52,271 nt of DNA from Mycobacterium colombiense. Lineage in GTDB: Bacteria > Actinomycetota > Actinomycetes > Mycobacteriales > Mycobacteriaceae. How positions within the stretch are numbered: position 1 is the first letter of the stretch; each line of letters starts with the position of its first letter. The notes beneath the pieces were generated by a model. That model ran no database searches and was not told the DNA's origin. It saw nothing but the letters and a program-made list of their open reading frames with translations. The DNA lies in the NCBI RefSeq assembly GCF_003284975.1, contig NZ_QMEU01000029.1, positions 1 through 52,271 on the forward strand, written 5' to 3'. Position numbers and translations under genes: made by a program. Below, piece by piece: positions 1 through 9,111 of this stretch.

Positions 1-798
1 ATCGTCGAACGGGCGAGGCTGCTCGACCTTCCGGTGGCGGGCCTGGGCGAGGCGGCGCCCGCGCCGCCGCGGATCCGCGTCCAGGGATCGCGGTTGGCGC
101 CGCGCGGCCCGCAGGGGCTGCTGGTGGCCGACCTGTCCTCGATGTGGGCGGGTCCGTTGTGTGCGGGCCTGCTGGCGCGCGCCGGCGCCACCGTCGTCAA
201 GGTCGAAAGCCCGCGGCGTCCCGACGGCACCCGGGCCGGGAACCCGGCCTTTTTCGACTGGATCAACGGCCAAAAGCTCTGCTATGGCATCGATTTCGAC
301 ACCCAGGCCGACGAACTGCGGGAACTGCTGGCCGCCAGCGACATCGTCATCGAGGGCTCGCGCCCGGCGGCACTGGCGCGCCGGGGGCTCGGGCCCGAGG
401 ACATCACGGCACGCGCGGGCCGAATCTGGTTGCAAATCACCGGATACGACGACCACAGACCGGGATTCGGCGACGACACCGCGGTGGCCGGCGGCCTGGT
501 CGGCACCGGCGCCGACGGGCCGGTGTTTTGCGGCGACGCCATCGCCGACCCGCTGACCGGGCTGGAGGCGGCCCTGGCGGTGGCCGATGCCCTGGGCCGC
601 GGTGGCGGCGAGTCGATCCGCGTATCCATGGCCGCGGTAGCCGCGACCTACGCGGCGCTACCGACCGGGCCGTCGGCATCGAGCGCACCCGTGTCGGCGC
701 CGACGAAACCGCCGGCCGCACCGCCGGCGTCCGGACTGGGCGCCGACAACGAGGCGGTACGCCACCTGGTCGGCCAAAGGCGTTGTCTCTCATGCTGA
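1..798 (+). CDS. CaiB/BaiF-type (family III) CoA transferase, C-terminal part
   Basis: The reading frame is open from the first base, so the 5' end lies outside the window. Family III enzymes move CoA between carboxylic acids through an enzyme-bound anhydride. The visible part has a linker, then at about residues 40-70 the family's N-lobe pattern (DLSSMWAGPLCAGLLARAGA, then VVKVES), then GQKLCYGIDF and a second lobe. That pattern normally opens a CaiB domain. Its place late in this protein suggests a longer two-part transferase whose first half is upstream. The last residues overlap the amidohydrolase start by 7 bp, so the two genes are probably co-translated. The substrate cannot be told. 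Confidence 0.8.
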   Translation: MVERARLLDLPVAGLGEAAPAPPRIRVQGSRLAPRGPQGLLVADLSSMWAGPLCAGLLARAGATVVKVESPRRPDGTRAGNPAFFDWINGQKLCYGIDFDTQADELRELLAASDIVIEGSRPAALARRGLGPEDITARAGRIWLQITGYDDHRPGFGDDTAVAGGLVGTGADGPVFCGDAIADPLTGLEAALAVADALGRGGGESIRVSMAAVAATYAALPTGPSASSAPVSAPTKPPAAPPASGLGADNEAVRHLVGQRRCLSC

Positions 799-2105
799 TT
801 CAGCGGGCCGCATTGCTGGATGGGAGGACGGCGGACATTCGGGTGGGCGCGTTGATCGAGGAGATCGCGCCGCCGGGGGAGGGCCTGGTGGCGCGCGCGG
901 GGGAGGGCGTGCTGTACGCCGGTGGCGGCACCGTCCTGCCCGGCCTGCACGACCACCACGTGCACCTGCGCTCGGCGGCCTCGGCCCAGGATTCGTTTCT
1001 GGTCGGACCGCCCGGGGTCAGCACCGAAACCGAGCTCACCCAATTGCTGGCCAACGCCAGACCGGGCCCCGACGGCTGGATTCGCGCTGTGGGCTACCAC
1101 GATTCGGTGGCCGGAGAACTCGATCGGGGCGCGCTCGACGCCATCGTTCCCCACATTCCGGTGCGCATCCAGCATCGCAGCGGGGCGCTGTGGATCCTCA
1201 ATTCCGAAGCGCTGGGCCGGGTCGGCCTCGCCGAGCATCCCGACGGGCGGCTGCGCAGCGCCGACCGCGGCTGGTCGTTGGCCCTGCAGCGGCGCGAAAC
1301 CGATCTGGCCGAACTGAGCCGCCGGATCACCGCGACCGGAGTCACCGGCGTCACCGACGCCACCCCGGATCTGGACGCCGACGACAGGGAGTCGCTGACC
1401 GCGGCGCACCGGCGCGGCGAGTTCCGGCCCCGGCTGAGCTTCCTGTCGCCGGGCAAGAAGATCCTGCACGACGACAGCCTGGACCTCGATGCGCTCACGG
1501 AATGGATTGCGGACCAGCACGATAGCGGTCAGCCGGTGGCCGTGCACTGCGTGACCGCCGCCCAGCTGGTGGTGACCATCGCGGCCCTGCGCGAGGCGGG
1601 CGGCCACCCGCAGGACCGCATCGAACACGCCGCGGTGGTGCCCGACGACAATCTGGCTGACCTCGCCGAGCTCGGGCTAACGGTGGTGACGCAGCCCAAC
1701 TTCGTCGCCGAGCGCGGCGACCAATACCTCGCCGAGGTCCCCGCCGCCGATCACGATCAGCTGTGGCGTGTCGCATCCCTGCGCGGCGCGCGGGTGCCGG
1801 TCGCCCTGTCCACCGACATGCCGTTCGGACACGGCGATCCCTGGACGGCGATGCGCGCCGCGGTGCACCGCACCACGGTTGGGGGCGCCGTCCTTGGCCC
1901 GCGCGAACGCGTCTCTGCGCGAGAGGCTTTGACGATGTTTCTGGGCCGGGCCGATCAGCCGGGCCGGCCGCGCACCGTGGACATCGGGCAGCCGGGCGAC
2001 CTGTGCGTGCTCAACGAACCGCCGCAGACGGCGCTGGCCGCCCTGGACGCCGGCCTGGTGGCGGCGACCGTCATCGGCGGTGAGCTGGTCTACTTCGCGA
2101 TGTGA
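792..2105 (+). CDS. Metal-dependent amidohydrolase (amidohydrolase_3/YtcJ-like)
   Basis: This 437-residue protein of the amidohydrolase superfamily hydrolyses an amide or ester bond in a cyclic or N-acyl substrate. The N-terminal beta-sandwich leads into the metal motif GLHDHHVHLR at about residue 50. Later come a histidine in PVAVHCVTAA, a histidine in DRIEHAAVVP, and the late aspartate in LSTDMPFGHGDPW. These are the usual metal and catalytic positions of a TIM-barrel amidohydrolase. The ATG at 792 is chosen because it sits inside the stop region of the CoA transferase and begins the family-like MLIQRAALLDG; the same frame stays open far upstream but there it is only a shadow of the transferase. 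The substrate is unknown. Confidence 0.85.
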   Translation: MLIQRAALLDGRTADIRVGALIEEIAPPGEGLVARAGEGVLYAGGGTVLPGLHDHHVHLRSAASAQDSFLVGPPGVSTETELTQLLANARPGPDGWIRAVGYHDSVAGELDRGALDAIVPHIPVRIQHRSGALWILNSEALGRVGLAEHPDGRLRSADRGWSLALQRRETDLAELSRRITATGVTGVTDATPDLDADDRESLTAAHRRGEFRPRLSFLSPGKKILHDDSLDLDALTEWIADQHDSGQPVAVHCVTAAQLVVTIAALREAGGHPQDRIEHAAVVPDDNLADLAELGLTVVTQPNFVAERGDQYLAEVPAADHDQLWRVASLRGARVPVALSTDMPFGHGDPWTAMRAAVHRTTVGGAVLGPRERVSAREALTMFLGRADQPGRPRTVDIGQPGDLCVLNEPPQTALAALDAGLVAATVIGGELVYFAM

Positions 2106-2140
2106 GGCGATGTGAGGCGGTGTGAGGCGGTGTCAGGCGG
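2101..2140. repeat. Four tandem copies of a 10-bp unit at a convergent gene junction
   Basis: Four consecutive 10-mers read TGTGAGGCGA, TGTGAGGCGG, TGTGAGGCGG and TGTCAGGCGG. The stop codon of the amidohydrolase (2103-2105) lies in the first unit, and the stop codon of the convergent hydrolase (2133-2135, read on the minus strand) lies in the last. A change in copy number would move the two gene ends relative to each other. Confidence 0.85.
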
Positions 2141-3032
2141 CCGGGCTGAGCGCGGCGCGCAGACTGTTGCATTGGCTGTCGAAAAACCGCCGCGACACTC
2201 GAGCTTTCGGCAACACCAGGTCGAAGCCGTGGAAGGCGCCCGGAACGGTCTCGACCTGGCACGGCACCCCCGCGGCCGTCAGGCGCTCGGCGTAGGCGAG
2301 GTCTTCGTCGTGGAACAGGTCGTGCGTGCCCACCCCGATCCAGGCCGGCGGCAATCCGCTGAGGTCGTCGCGGCGGCCGGGGACGGCCACCGCGGGGTCG
2401 GCGTTGCCGAGATAGGCCGCCCAGCCGAACTTGTTGCTGCGGTTGTCCCACAGCCGATAGTGCGCCCGGGGTGCGGTGGCCGAACTGCGGTCGTCGAGCA
2501 TGGGATAGGTCAGCAGCTGGAATGCCGGGCTCAGCTCGGCGCGGTCGCGGGCCAGCAGGGCCAGGGCCGCCGCCAGGCCGCCGCCGGCGCTGGCGCCGCC
2601 GATGGCGATGCGGTAGCGGTCCACCGAGGGCAGCCCGGCCAGCCAGGTCAGCGCCGAATAGCAGTCTTCCAGCGGCGTGGGATACGGATGTTCGGGCGCC
2701 AGGCGGTATTCCACCGATGCGACGGTGATGCCAAGCCGCCTGCTGAAGCCGCTGCAGAGCTGGTCATCCTGCTGGGCGGTGCCGATCACGTATCCGCCGC
2801 CGTGGATCCACAACAGCGCCGGCGTGGTTTCGGTGACCCCGGTGGGCCGGAACAGCCGAACGCCTGCCCCCGAATCCAGGGTGATCACCTCGACCCCGGC
2901 GACGGGCTTGCCGAGGCGTCCCCGCCACGCGAGCCCCGCCCGCATGAGCGGCAGGGTACGGGGACCCACGAGCCGGCGCGGGGCGATGCGGACAAATCGT
3001 TGCAGGTCAGGATGAACATCGTTGTTCGTCAC
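2133..3032 (-). CDS. Alpha/beta hydrolase of the hormone-sensitive-lipase family (LipW-like)
   Basis: Probable carboxylesterase of about 299 residues. The HSL oxyanion motif HGGGYVIGT is followed by the nucleophile elbow GGASAGGG, the acid in GTHDLFHDED and the histidine in PGAFHGFDL, so the triad is complete. The GTG at 3032, starting VTNNDVHPDL, is chosen because it leaves an 80-bp divergent intergenic region. An in-frame ATG at 3080 would add 16 residues and has no better ribosome site. M. tuberculosis has an HSL-type esterase, lipW, in the same orientation a few genes before lipC, so this may be its counterpart, but I did not align them. Confidence 0.85.
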   Translation of the reverse strand: MTNNDVHPDLQRFVRIAPRRLVGPRTLPLMRAGLAWRGRLGKPVAGVEVITLDSGAGVRLFRPTGVTETTPALLWIHGGGYVIGTAQQDDQLCSGFSRRLGITVASVEYRLAPEHPYPTPLEDCYSALTWLAGLPSVDRYRIAIGGASAGGGLAAALALLARDRAELSPAFQLLTYPMLDDRSSATAPRAHYRLWDNRSNKFGWAAYLGNADPAVAVPGRRDDLSGLPPAWIGVGTHDLFHDEDLAYAERLTAAGVPCQVETVPGAFHGFDLVLPKARVSRRFFDSQCNSLRAALSPAA

Positions 3033-3112
3033 CGCATCAGTATCACCGACGCGGAAAATCAGTGGACGGCTGTGTGGCATCTGCCGCGCAGGATCGGACG
3101 TCAGGAGGCAGC

Positions 3113-3949
3113 GTGACCGCCAATAACCCCCGGCTGGCTTCGCGGTGCGTCGACACGGTTCTCGGAACGCTCCGCGTCCAGGTCAGCGCGGGCACCGGGC
3201 CCGCCGTCCTCATGTGGCCCAGCCTGTTGATGACGGGCGACCTGTGGGCCGGCCAGGCCGCGCGCTTCGGCGACAGCCATCGGCTGGTGCTCATCGATCC
3301 GCCCGGCCACGGCGGCAGCGCGCCACTGCGCGCGATGTTCAACTTCACCGACTGTGCGCGCTGCGTCGTCGAGCTGCTGGACGCCCTCGACCTCGACAGG
3401 GCCCACTTCGTCGGCAACTCGTGGGGCGGGATGATCGGCGGCACGTTCGCCGCCCGCTACCCCGACCGCCTCGACCGCGCGGTGCTGATGAATTGCACGG
3501 CATCGAAAGCGCCTGTCGCGCAAAAGATTCAGTACGCCACCATGATCCGGTTGGCGAGCATGCTCGGCGGCATCCGGCCGCCGCTGACCCGCTCGGCCAT
3601 CCGCGCCTTCTTGGGCCCGACGACGCTGCGCACCCGCCCGGACGTGGTGGCGAGCGTGCGGGCAGCCGTGCAGTCGGTGGACACCGATTCGGTGCGCTGG
3701 GCGGTGCGCAGCGTGGTGTCCGCCCGACCCGACCAGCACGCCCTGCTGGCCGGGATCACCGCCCCGGTGCTGGTGGTCGCGGGCGCGGAAGACGCCACCT
3801 TCCCGGTGGCCGAAACCCGCGCCATGGCCGACTCGATCCCCGGCGCGTCCTTCGCCGTGCTCGACGGGGTCGCGCACCTGGCGGCGCTCGAAGAGCCCGC
3901 GCGAGTCAACGAGCTGCTGGACGCGTTCTTGTTCGGACACCGACGGTGA
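3113..3949 (+). CDS. Alpha/beta-fold hydrolase
   Basis: A 278-residue hydrolase of the epoxide hydrolase/haloperoxidase-like branch. The serine is in FVGNSWGGMIGG, the acid in VVAGAEDATFPV and the histidine in LDGVAHLAALEEP. IDPPGHGGS matches the usual D-x-x-G-x-G-x-S loop. The GTG at 3113 is preferred over an upstream ATG at 3062 because AGGAGG sits at 3103-3108, four bases before it. It is divergent from the LipW-like gene and has no obvious operon partner. The substrate cannot be told from sequence. Confidence 0.85.
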   Translation: MTANNPRLASRCVDTVLGTLRVQVSAGTGPAVLMWPSLLMTGDLWAGQAARFGDSHRLVLIDPPGHGGSAPLRAMFNFTDCARCVVELLDALDLDRAHFVGNSWGGMIGGTFAARYPDRLDRAVLMNCTASKAPVAQKIQYATMIRLASMLGGIRPPLTRSAIRAFLGPTTLRTRPDVVASVRAAVQSVDTDSVRWAVRSVVSARPDQHALLAGITAPVLVVAGAEDATFPVAETRAMADSIPGASFAVLDGVAHLAALEEPARVNELLDAFLFGHRR

Positions 3950-4105
3950 GGCAGCGGTAGTCGCCCGGACAATCAACCGAAATACCTCCGAAACACGCCC
4001 CACGTAGCTTCGGCAGCGAAGGGCCGATCGGGAGGCGACATGGAAGGTCTACATTGCGGGGCCGGCCGGATCCGTGGCGCCCCCACAGCGAAGCGGTGAT
4101 CGCCG

Positions 4106-6211
4106 ATGGCGTCGGCGCCGACGAAAACACACTGCCCTTACTGCTCCCTGCAGTGCGGGATCACCCTCGACACCTCGGGGGCTCAGGTGGCGCTCGCGCC
4201 ACAAAACGACTTTCCGACCAATCGTGGCGGGTTGTGCGCCAAAGGCTGGACGGCCGCTGACCTGCTGGGCCATCCGGAACGTCTGACCCGCCCACTGGTT
4301 CGCGACGGACGCAGTTCACCGCTGCGCCCCGCCACCTGGAACGAGGCACTCGAAAAAGTCGTCGCGGCGTTCCACGACGCTCAGCGCCGTCACGGGCCGG
4401 ACGCCGCGGGCTGCTTCGGTGGTGGCGGCCTGACCAACGAGAAGGCTTATCAGCTGGGCAAGTTCGCGCGCGTGGCGCTGCGCACCTCGGCGATCGACTA
4501 CAACGGCCGCTTCTGCATGTCGTCTGCGGCCGCCGCGACGAACCGATCGTTCGGTATCGACCGGGGACTGCCGTTCCCACTGGCTGATATCGCCGGAGCC
4601 GACGTGGTCCTGCTGGTCGGCAGCAATCCCGCCGAGACGATGCCGCCGGCGATGCAGTTCTTCGAACGGGGACGGGCGCGGGGTGCCAAGCACATCGTTG
4701 TGGATCCTCGACGCACTGCGACCGCTGCTCGTGCCGACCTGCACCTGCAACCGGTCCCGGGCACGGACTTGGCCCTGGCCAACGGCATGCTCAATGTCAT
4801 TGCCCGCGAGGGTCTTATCGACGAGAGATACGTCTGCGAACGCACTACGGGTTTCGAGGCGGTGCGCCGCGCCGTGCGCCTGTACTGGCCGGACCGGGTG
4901 GAGCGCATCACCGGCGTGCCCGAGAACGACATCGTGGCGGCGGCCCGGCTGCTCGCCAACGCCGACCGCGCGATGATCCTCACCGCTCGGGGGGCCGAGC
5001 AGCACAGTTCCGGCACCGACACGGCGCAGGCGTTCATCAATCTCGCCCTGGCACTGGGGCTGCCAGGCCGTCAATACAGCGGTTTCGCCACCATCACGGG
5101 ACAGGGCAATGGGCAGGGCGGTCGCGAACACGGACAGAAGTGCGACCAGCTACCGGGTTATCGCAAGCTCGACGATCCTGTCGCTCGGGCCCACGTGGCG
5201 CAGGTATGGGGCATCAACCCCGCCGACCTGCCGTCCCCGGGCCGGTCGGCGTACGAGATGCTCAGCGGCATCGGCAATCCCGGTGGCGTACGGGCGTTGT
5301 GGGTGCTGGCGTCCAACATCGCGGTGTCCGCACCGAACTCGACGTACGTCGCCGAAAAGCTGGCGGAGCTGGACTTTCTCGTGGTGTCTGACATTTTCCT
5401 GTCCGAGACCGCCGCGCTGGCCGACGTGGTGCTGCCCACCACGCAGTGGGCTGAGGAGTCGGGCACCATGACGAACCTGGAAGGGCGGGTGATCCTGCGC
5501 CGGGCGGCGGTTTCGCCGCCCGGGGAGGTGCGCTCCGATCTGGACGTGATGACCGATCTGGCGAAACGGCTGGGCGCACAAGGATTTTCGGCAGAACCGC
5601 AGGAGGTGTTCGAGGAACTGTGTCGGGCAAGTCAGGGCGGCAAGGCCGACTACAGAGGAATCAGCTATGAACGGATCGAGACCCACAACGGGGTGTTCTG
5701 GCCTTGCCCGTCAGCGCTGTACCCCGACACGCCTCGACTGTTCGTCGAGGACTTCCCCACACCCGACCGCAGGGCCCACTTCCACGCGATCGAACAACGC
5801 GCCGCCGCCGAAATGCCCGATGACGACTACCCGTACTACCTGACGACCGGGCGGGTGTTGCGCCAATACCAATCCGGGACCCAAACCCGGCGCGTGGCAC
5901 AGCTTTTTGATGACGAATCCGAACCGGTGGCCGAATTGCATCCCGCACTGGGTCGACGCATCGGAATCGCTGACGGCGACAAGGTCCGCCTCAGCACGCG
6001 CCGGGGCGAGGTCGTGATGAAGGCCCGCATGGACGAAAGCATACGGCCCGACACCGTCTTCGCACCGTTTCATTGGGGCGGCGCGGCATCTATCAATCGG
6101 CTGACCAATCCGGCACTCGACCCGCAGTCACGCATGCCGTCGTTCAAGGTATGTGCGGTCGCCGTGTCCGCAATTCACGCCGAGCCGAGCGTTTCCAGGG
6201 AAGGAGATTGA
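4106..6211 (+). CDS. Assimilatory nitrate reductase catalytic subunit (molybdopterin oxidoreductase, NarB/NasN-like)
   Basis: A cytoplasmic 701-residue protein of the DMSO-reductase family that would reduce nitrate to nitrite with a bis-MGD molybdenum cofactor and one [4Fe-4S] cluster. The cluster cysteines are C10, C13, C17 (in HCPYCSLQCG) and C44 (in GGLCAKGW). The C-terminal MGD-binding domain is complete and ends around FAPFHWGGAASINRL. There is no twin-arginine signal, as expected for an assimilatory enzyme. It leads an operon with nirB and nirD, which fixes the role as nitrate rather than formate metabolism. The preceding 156 bp hold a CTTCG/CGAAG hairpin (4008-4021) but no clear Shine-Dalgarno sequence. 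Confidence 0.9.
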   Translation: MASAPTKTHCPYCSLQCGITLDTSGAQVALAPQNDFPTNRGGLCAKGWTAADLLGHPERLTRPLVRDGRSSPLRPATWNEALEKVVAAFHDAQRRHGPDAAGCFGGGGLTNEKAYQLGKFARVALRTSAIDYNGRFCMSSAAAATNRSFGIDRGLPFPLADIAGADVVLLVGSNPAETMPPAMQFFERGRARGAKHIVVDPRRTATAARADLHLQPVPGTDLALANGMLNVIAREGLIDERYVCERTTGFEAVRRAVRLYWPDRVERITGVPENDIVAAARLLANADRAMILTARGAEQHSSGTDTAQAFINLALALGLPGRQYSGFATITGQGNGQGGREHGQKCDQLPGYRKLDDPVARAHVAQVWGINPADLPSPGRSAYEMLSGIGNPGGVRALWVLASNIAVSAPNSTYVAEKLAELDFLVVSDIFLSETAALADVVLPTTQWAEESGTMTNLEGRVILRRAAVSPPGEVRSDLDVMTDLAKRLGAQGFSAEPQEVFEELCRASQGGKADYRGISYERIETHNGVFWPCPSALYPDTPRLFVEDFPTPDRRAHFHAIEQRAAAEMPDDDYPYYLTTGRVLRQYQSGTQTRRVAQLFDDESEPVAELHPALGRRIGIADGDKVRLSTRRGEVVMKARMDESIRPDTVFAPFHWGGAASINRLTNPALDPQSRMPSFKVCAVAVSAIHAEPSVSREGD

Positions 6212-6216
6212 CACAT

Positions 6217-6570
6217 ATGGGTGACGACAGCACGCCCCGATTCCTGCAGGGCGCCTTCGCGTTCGACGGCAAGGGCTACGACGCCCCGGTGCCGCTCGAC
6301 GCGTCGATGCGCTACCTGGTGCCGGCGGGGGCGATCGCCCAGCCCGTGTATTTCCGCGGCGGCAACAGCACCGAGGAGCTGATCGCCGTCGTGGTGATGC
6401 GCGACGGCGCCCCGATGCGCTACTTCCCGATCGGCGCCAAAGCCGCCGTACACGTACCGCTGCGGGTCGTCGAAGACCTGCTCGCCGACACCGTTCTCGA
6501 GGTTTTCCTCGCCGCACCGGACGGCCTGAGCGGCACGGTGTTCGTCGACGTCGGCCTGGTCGAAATCTAG
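6217..6570 (+). CDS. Conserved small protein of the nitrate/nitrite reductase operon, function unknown
   Basis: A 117-residue soluble protein, not recognised. It starts MGDDSTPRFLQGAF, with an AAGGAG ribosome site at 6201-6206. It is 5 bp after the nitrate reductase stop and 18 bp before nirB, so it is surely co-transcribed. It has no cysteine, membrane segment or signal peptide. The sequence is rich in short beta-type stretches (RYLVPAGA, QPVYFRGG, ELIAVVVMRDG, RYFPIGAK) and looks like a single small beta domain. A chaperone or assembly factor for the reductase, or a nitrate/nitrite sensor, would fit the position, but that is only inference. Confidence 0.8.
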   Translation: MGDDSTPRFLQGAFAFDGKGYDAPVPLDASMRYLVPAGAIAQPVYFRGGNSTEELIAVVVMRDGAPMRYFPIGAKAAVHVPLRVVEDLLADTVLEVFLAAPDGLSGTVFVDVGLVEI

Positions 6571-6588
6571 CCCCGGCGAGGATCATTC

Positions 6589-9111
6589 ATGACCACACTC
6601 GTGCAAAGCGAAACCAACGGCCACCGTCCGCCTGCCCCGGCCGCCCTGGTGGTGGTCGGTAACGGCATGGCGGGAGCGCGGGCGCTCGAGGAAATCATCG
6701 CTCGCGGCGGCAGTGAGCGGTTCTCCATCACCGTGTTCGGCGACGAACCGTACGGTAACTACAACCGGATCTTGCTCTCCAACGTGCTGGCAGGCTCCGA
6801 CGATGCCCGCGAAATCTATCTCAATCCGCTGGACTGGTACGGCGACAATGACATTGACCTGCGAGCAGGGGTGCGAGTGGTGCGCGTTGACCCCTTTGCG
6901 CACCTGGTGCACGCCGACGACGGCAGCACCGTGCGCTACGACAAGCTGATCCTGGCCACCGGCAGCAGATCGTTCTTCCCGCCGGTGGCCGGCATCTGGT
7001 CGGACGACAAGACTCTTGCGCCCGGCGTCTTCGGCTTTCGCACACTCGACGACTGCGCAGGCATGATCGGCTTCGCCGACGGGCGAAGCCGGGCGGCCGT
7101 GATCGGTGGTGGTCTGTTGGGTCTGGAGGCCGCACGAGGCCTGCAGAACCGGGGATTGCAGGTGGGCGTCGTACAGGGCGGTCCCACGTTGATGAACGCC
7201 CAACTCGACGATCAAGGGAGCGGCATCCTGCGGCGGCTGGTCGAGGCGCTGGGAATCGAGGTTTACACGGGCAAGAGAACCACCAGGATGCTCACTCGAG
7301 ACGGGTCACCGTCGGCGATCGAGTTCGACGACGGCAGCCGGCTGCCGTGCGACATGGTGGTGATGGCGGCAGGCATCCGGCCGAATGTCGGGTTGGCGGT
7401 GCGCGCCGGTTTGACCGTCGAACGCGCCATCGTCGTCGACGATCACATGCGGTCGGTCGATGACGGCGACATCTACGTGGTAGGCGAATGCGCGCAGCAC
7501 CGCGGCCAGGTCTACGGCCTGGTCGCGCCGCTGTGGGAGCAGGCCACCGTGCTTGCCGATCACTTGACGGGGGTCAATCCCCGTGCGGCATACCATGGTT
7601 CGCGCACGGCAACCAAGCTCAAGGTTGCCGGTGTGGACGTAGCGGCAATGGGCATCAAGAGCCCCGAACGCGACGACGACGAATTCGTGCAGTACTCCGA
7701 GCCGCGGCGGGGTGTGTACAAGACCGTCGTGGTGCGCGACGACAAATTGGTCGGGGCGACGCTGGTCGGCGATGTCAGCAAGGTGGCGTTTCTGATGCAG
7801 GCCTTCGACCGCGGCCTCCCGCTACCACCCGAGCGCGTCTCGCTGATGTTCGACATCGGCGGTGCTCCGGACCAAGCCACCGGGGCGGCCGAATTATCCG
7901 ACGACGCTCAAGTATGCAACTGCAACGGGGTCGACAAGTCCGCGATCGTGCGGTGCGTGAGAGACGGGCAGACGTCACTCGAGGGGGTGATGTCGGCGAC
8001 CCGCGCCGGCAAAGGATGCGGGTCCTGCAAGGGCCTGGTCGCGCAGATCGTCGAGTGGGCGGCCTCGGAAGCCGGGGCCGCGATTTCGCACGACGCCGCG
8101 GCCAATTGGTACGTGCCGGGGATCCCTTACGAGAAGCCGGAGCTGATGCGCAGGATCCGCGAGCTCGAACTGCACTCGGTGTCATCTGTTTTCGCCGCCC
8201 TGGCGCCGGAGGGCCGCGAGGACGCCGGATCCAAAATGGCCTTGTCCTCGCTGCTGGACATGATGTGGGGCGACGAATTCGTCGACGAGCGCGACGGCCG
8301 GTTCATCAACGACCGCGTGCACGGCAACATTCAGCGGGACGGAACGTTCTCGGTGGTGCCCCAACTCAAGGGTGGGGTGACCAGCGCCGAGCAACTGCGC
8401 AAGATCGCGGACGTCGCCGACAAGTACCGCATCCCGATGATCAAGCTCACGGGCGGCCAGCGCATCGATCTGCTGGGCGTGCGCAAGGAAGACCTCCCGC
8501 TGGTGTGGGCGGACCTCGGAATGCCGTCCGGGTATGCATACGGCAAAAGCTTTCGCACCGTCAAAACCTGTGTGGGAAGCGACTTTTGCCGCTACGGCCT
8601 GGGTGATTCGACGGCGCTGGGCATTGCGATCGAGGAGCGCTTCCAAGGCATACCCAGCCCCGGCAAGATGAAGCTCGCGGTGACCGGGTGCCCCCGCAAC
8701 TGCGCCGAGGCGCTGTGTAAGGACGTCGGCGTGGTCGCAATCGAGGGCGGGCAGTGGCAGATCTACGTCGGCGGCGCCGCCGGTGCACACGTGCGCAAGG
8801 GCGACCTGTTGACCACCGTCGGCACCCCGGCCGAGGTGATTGCGCTGACCGGGCGGTTCCTGCAGTACTACCGCGAAAACGCCAACTGGCTGGAGCGCAG
8901 CTATGACTTCGTCCCGCGGGTGGGCATCGACCGGATTCGCAACATCGTGGTCCTCGACAGCGACGGAATCGCCGCCGACCTCGATGCCCGCATGCAGAAG
9001 TCGGTCGACTCGTACCGAGATCCGTGGGCGGATGGCCGAGAAGCCGTGAATGCCAGCCAATTTCGCTCGTCGCTGCCGCTGATCCCGCTGCCCCGGGTGC
9101 CGGTGCGATGA
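6589..9111 (+). CDS. nirB: Assimilatory nitrite reductase [NAD(P)H], large subunit
   Basis: Reduces nitrite to ammonium in six electron steps, using NAD(P)H, FAD, Fe-S clusters and siroheme. The 840 residues follow the NirB order. An N-terminal FAD/NAD(P)H module starts at VVVGNGMAGARAL. A BFD-type [2Fe-2S] domain has C443, C445, C477 and C480. The sulfite/nitrite-reductase ferredoxin-like and siroheme domains have C661, C667, C701 and C705 (TCVGSDFC and GCPRNC) for the coupled [4Fe-4S]-siroheme centre. All expected ligands are present. The stop overlaps the nirD start as ATGA, which suggests translational coupling and fixed subunit ratio. It matches M. tuberculosis nirB, which lies at a different chromosomal place (Rv0252). 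Confidence 0.97.
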   Translation: MTTLVQSETNGHRPPAPAALVVVGNGMAGARALEEIIARGGSERFSITVFGDEPYGNYNRILLSNVLAGSDDAREIYLNPLDWYGDNDIDLRAGVRVVRVDPFAHLVHADDGSTVRYDKLILATGSRSFFPPVAGIWSDDKTLAPGVFGFRTLDDCAGMIGFADGRSRAAVIGGGLLGLEAARGLQNRGLQVGVVQGGPTLMNAQLDDQGSGILRRLVEALGIEVYTGKRTTRMLTRDGSPSAIEFDDGSRLPCDMVVMAAGIRPNVGLAVRAGLTVERAIVVDDHMRSVDDGDIYVVGECAQHRGQVYGLVAPLWEQATVLADHLTGVNPRAAYHGSRTATKLKVAGVDVAAMGIKSPERDDDEFVQYSEPRRGVYKTVVVRDDKLVGATLVGDVSKVAFLMQAFDRGLPLPPERVSLMFDIGGAPDQATGAAELSDDAQVCNCNGVDKSAIVRCVRDGQTSLEGVMSATRAGKGCGSCKGLVAQIVEWAASEAGAAISHDAAANWYVPGIPYEKPELMRRIRELELHSVSSVFAALAPEGREDAGSKMALSSLLDMMWGDEFVDERDGRFINDRVHGNIQRDGTFSVVPQLKGGVTSAEQLRKIADVADKYRIPMIKLTGGQRIDLLGVRKEDLPLVWADLGMPSGYAYGKSFRTVKTCVGSDFCRYGLGDSTALGIAIEERFQGIPSPGKMKLAVTGCPRNCAEALCKDVGVVAIEGGQWQIYVGGAAGAHVRKGDLLTTVGTPAEVIALTGRFLQYYRENANWLERSYDFVPRVGIDRIRNIVVLDSDGIAADLDARMQKSVDSYRDPWADGREAVNASQFRSSLPLIPLPRVPVR

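Noticed and set aside
144..791. Long in-frame extension of the amidohydrolase back into the CoA-transferase gene
   Set aside because: It is Arg/Gly-rich shadow sequence in another frame of a clear CoA transferase. The family-like start is ATG 792.
3961..4021. Possible GlnR box or ANTAR-type hairpin upstream of the nitrate reductase
   Set aside because: CGAAAT and CGAAAC repeat at 11-bp spacing, and a CTTCG/CGAAG hairpin is present, but neither matches the GlnR consensus (AC-N6-GAAAC) or a two-hexaloop ANTAR motif well enough.
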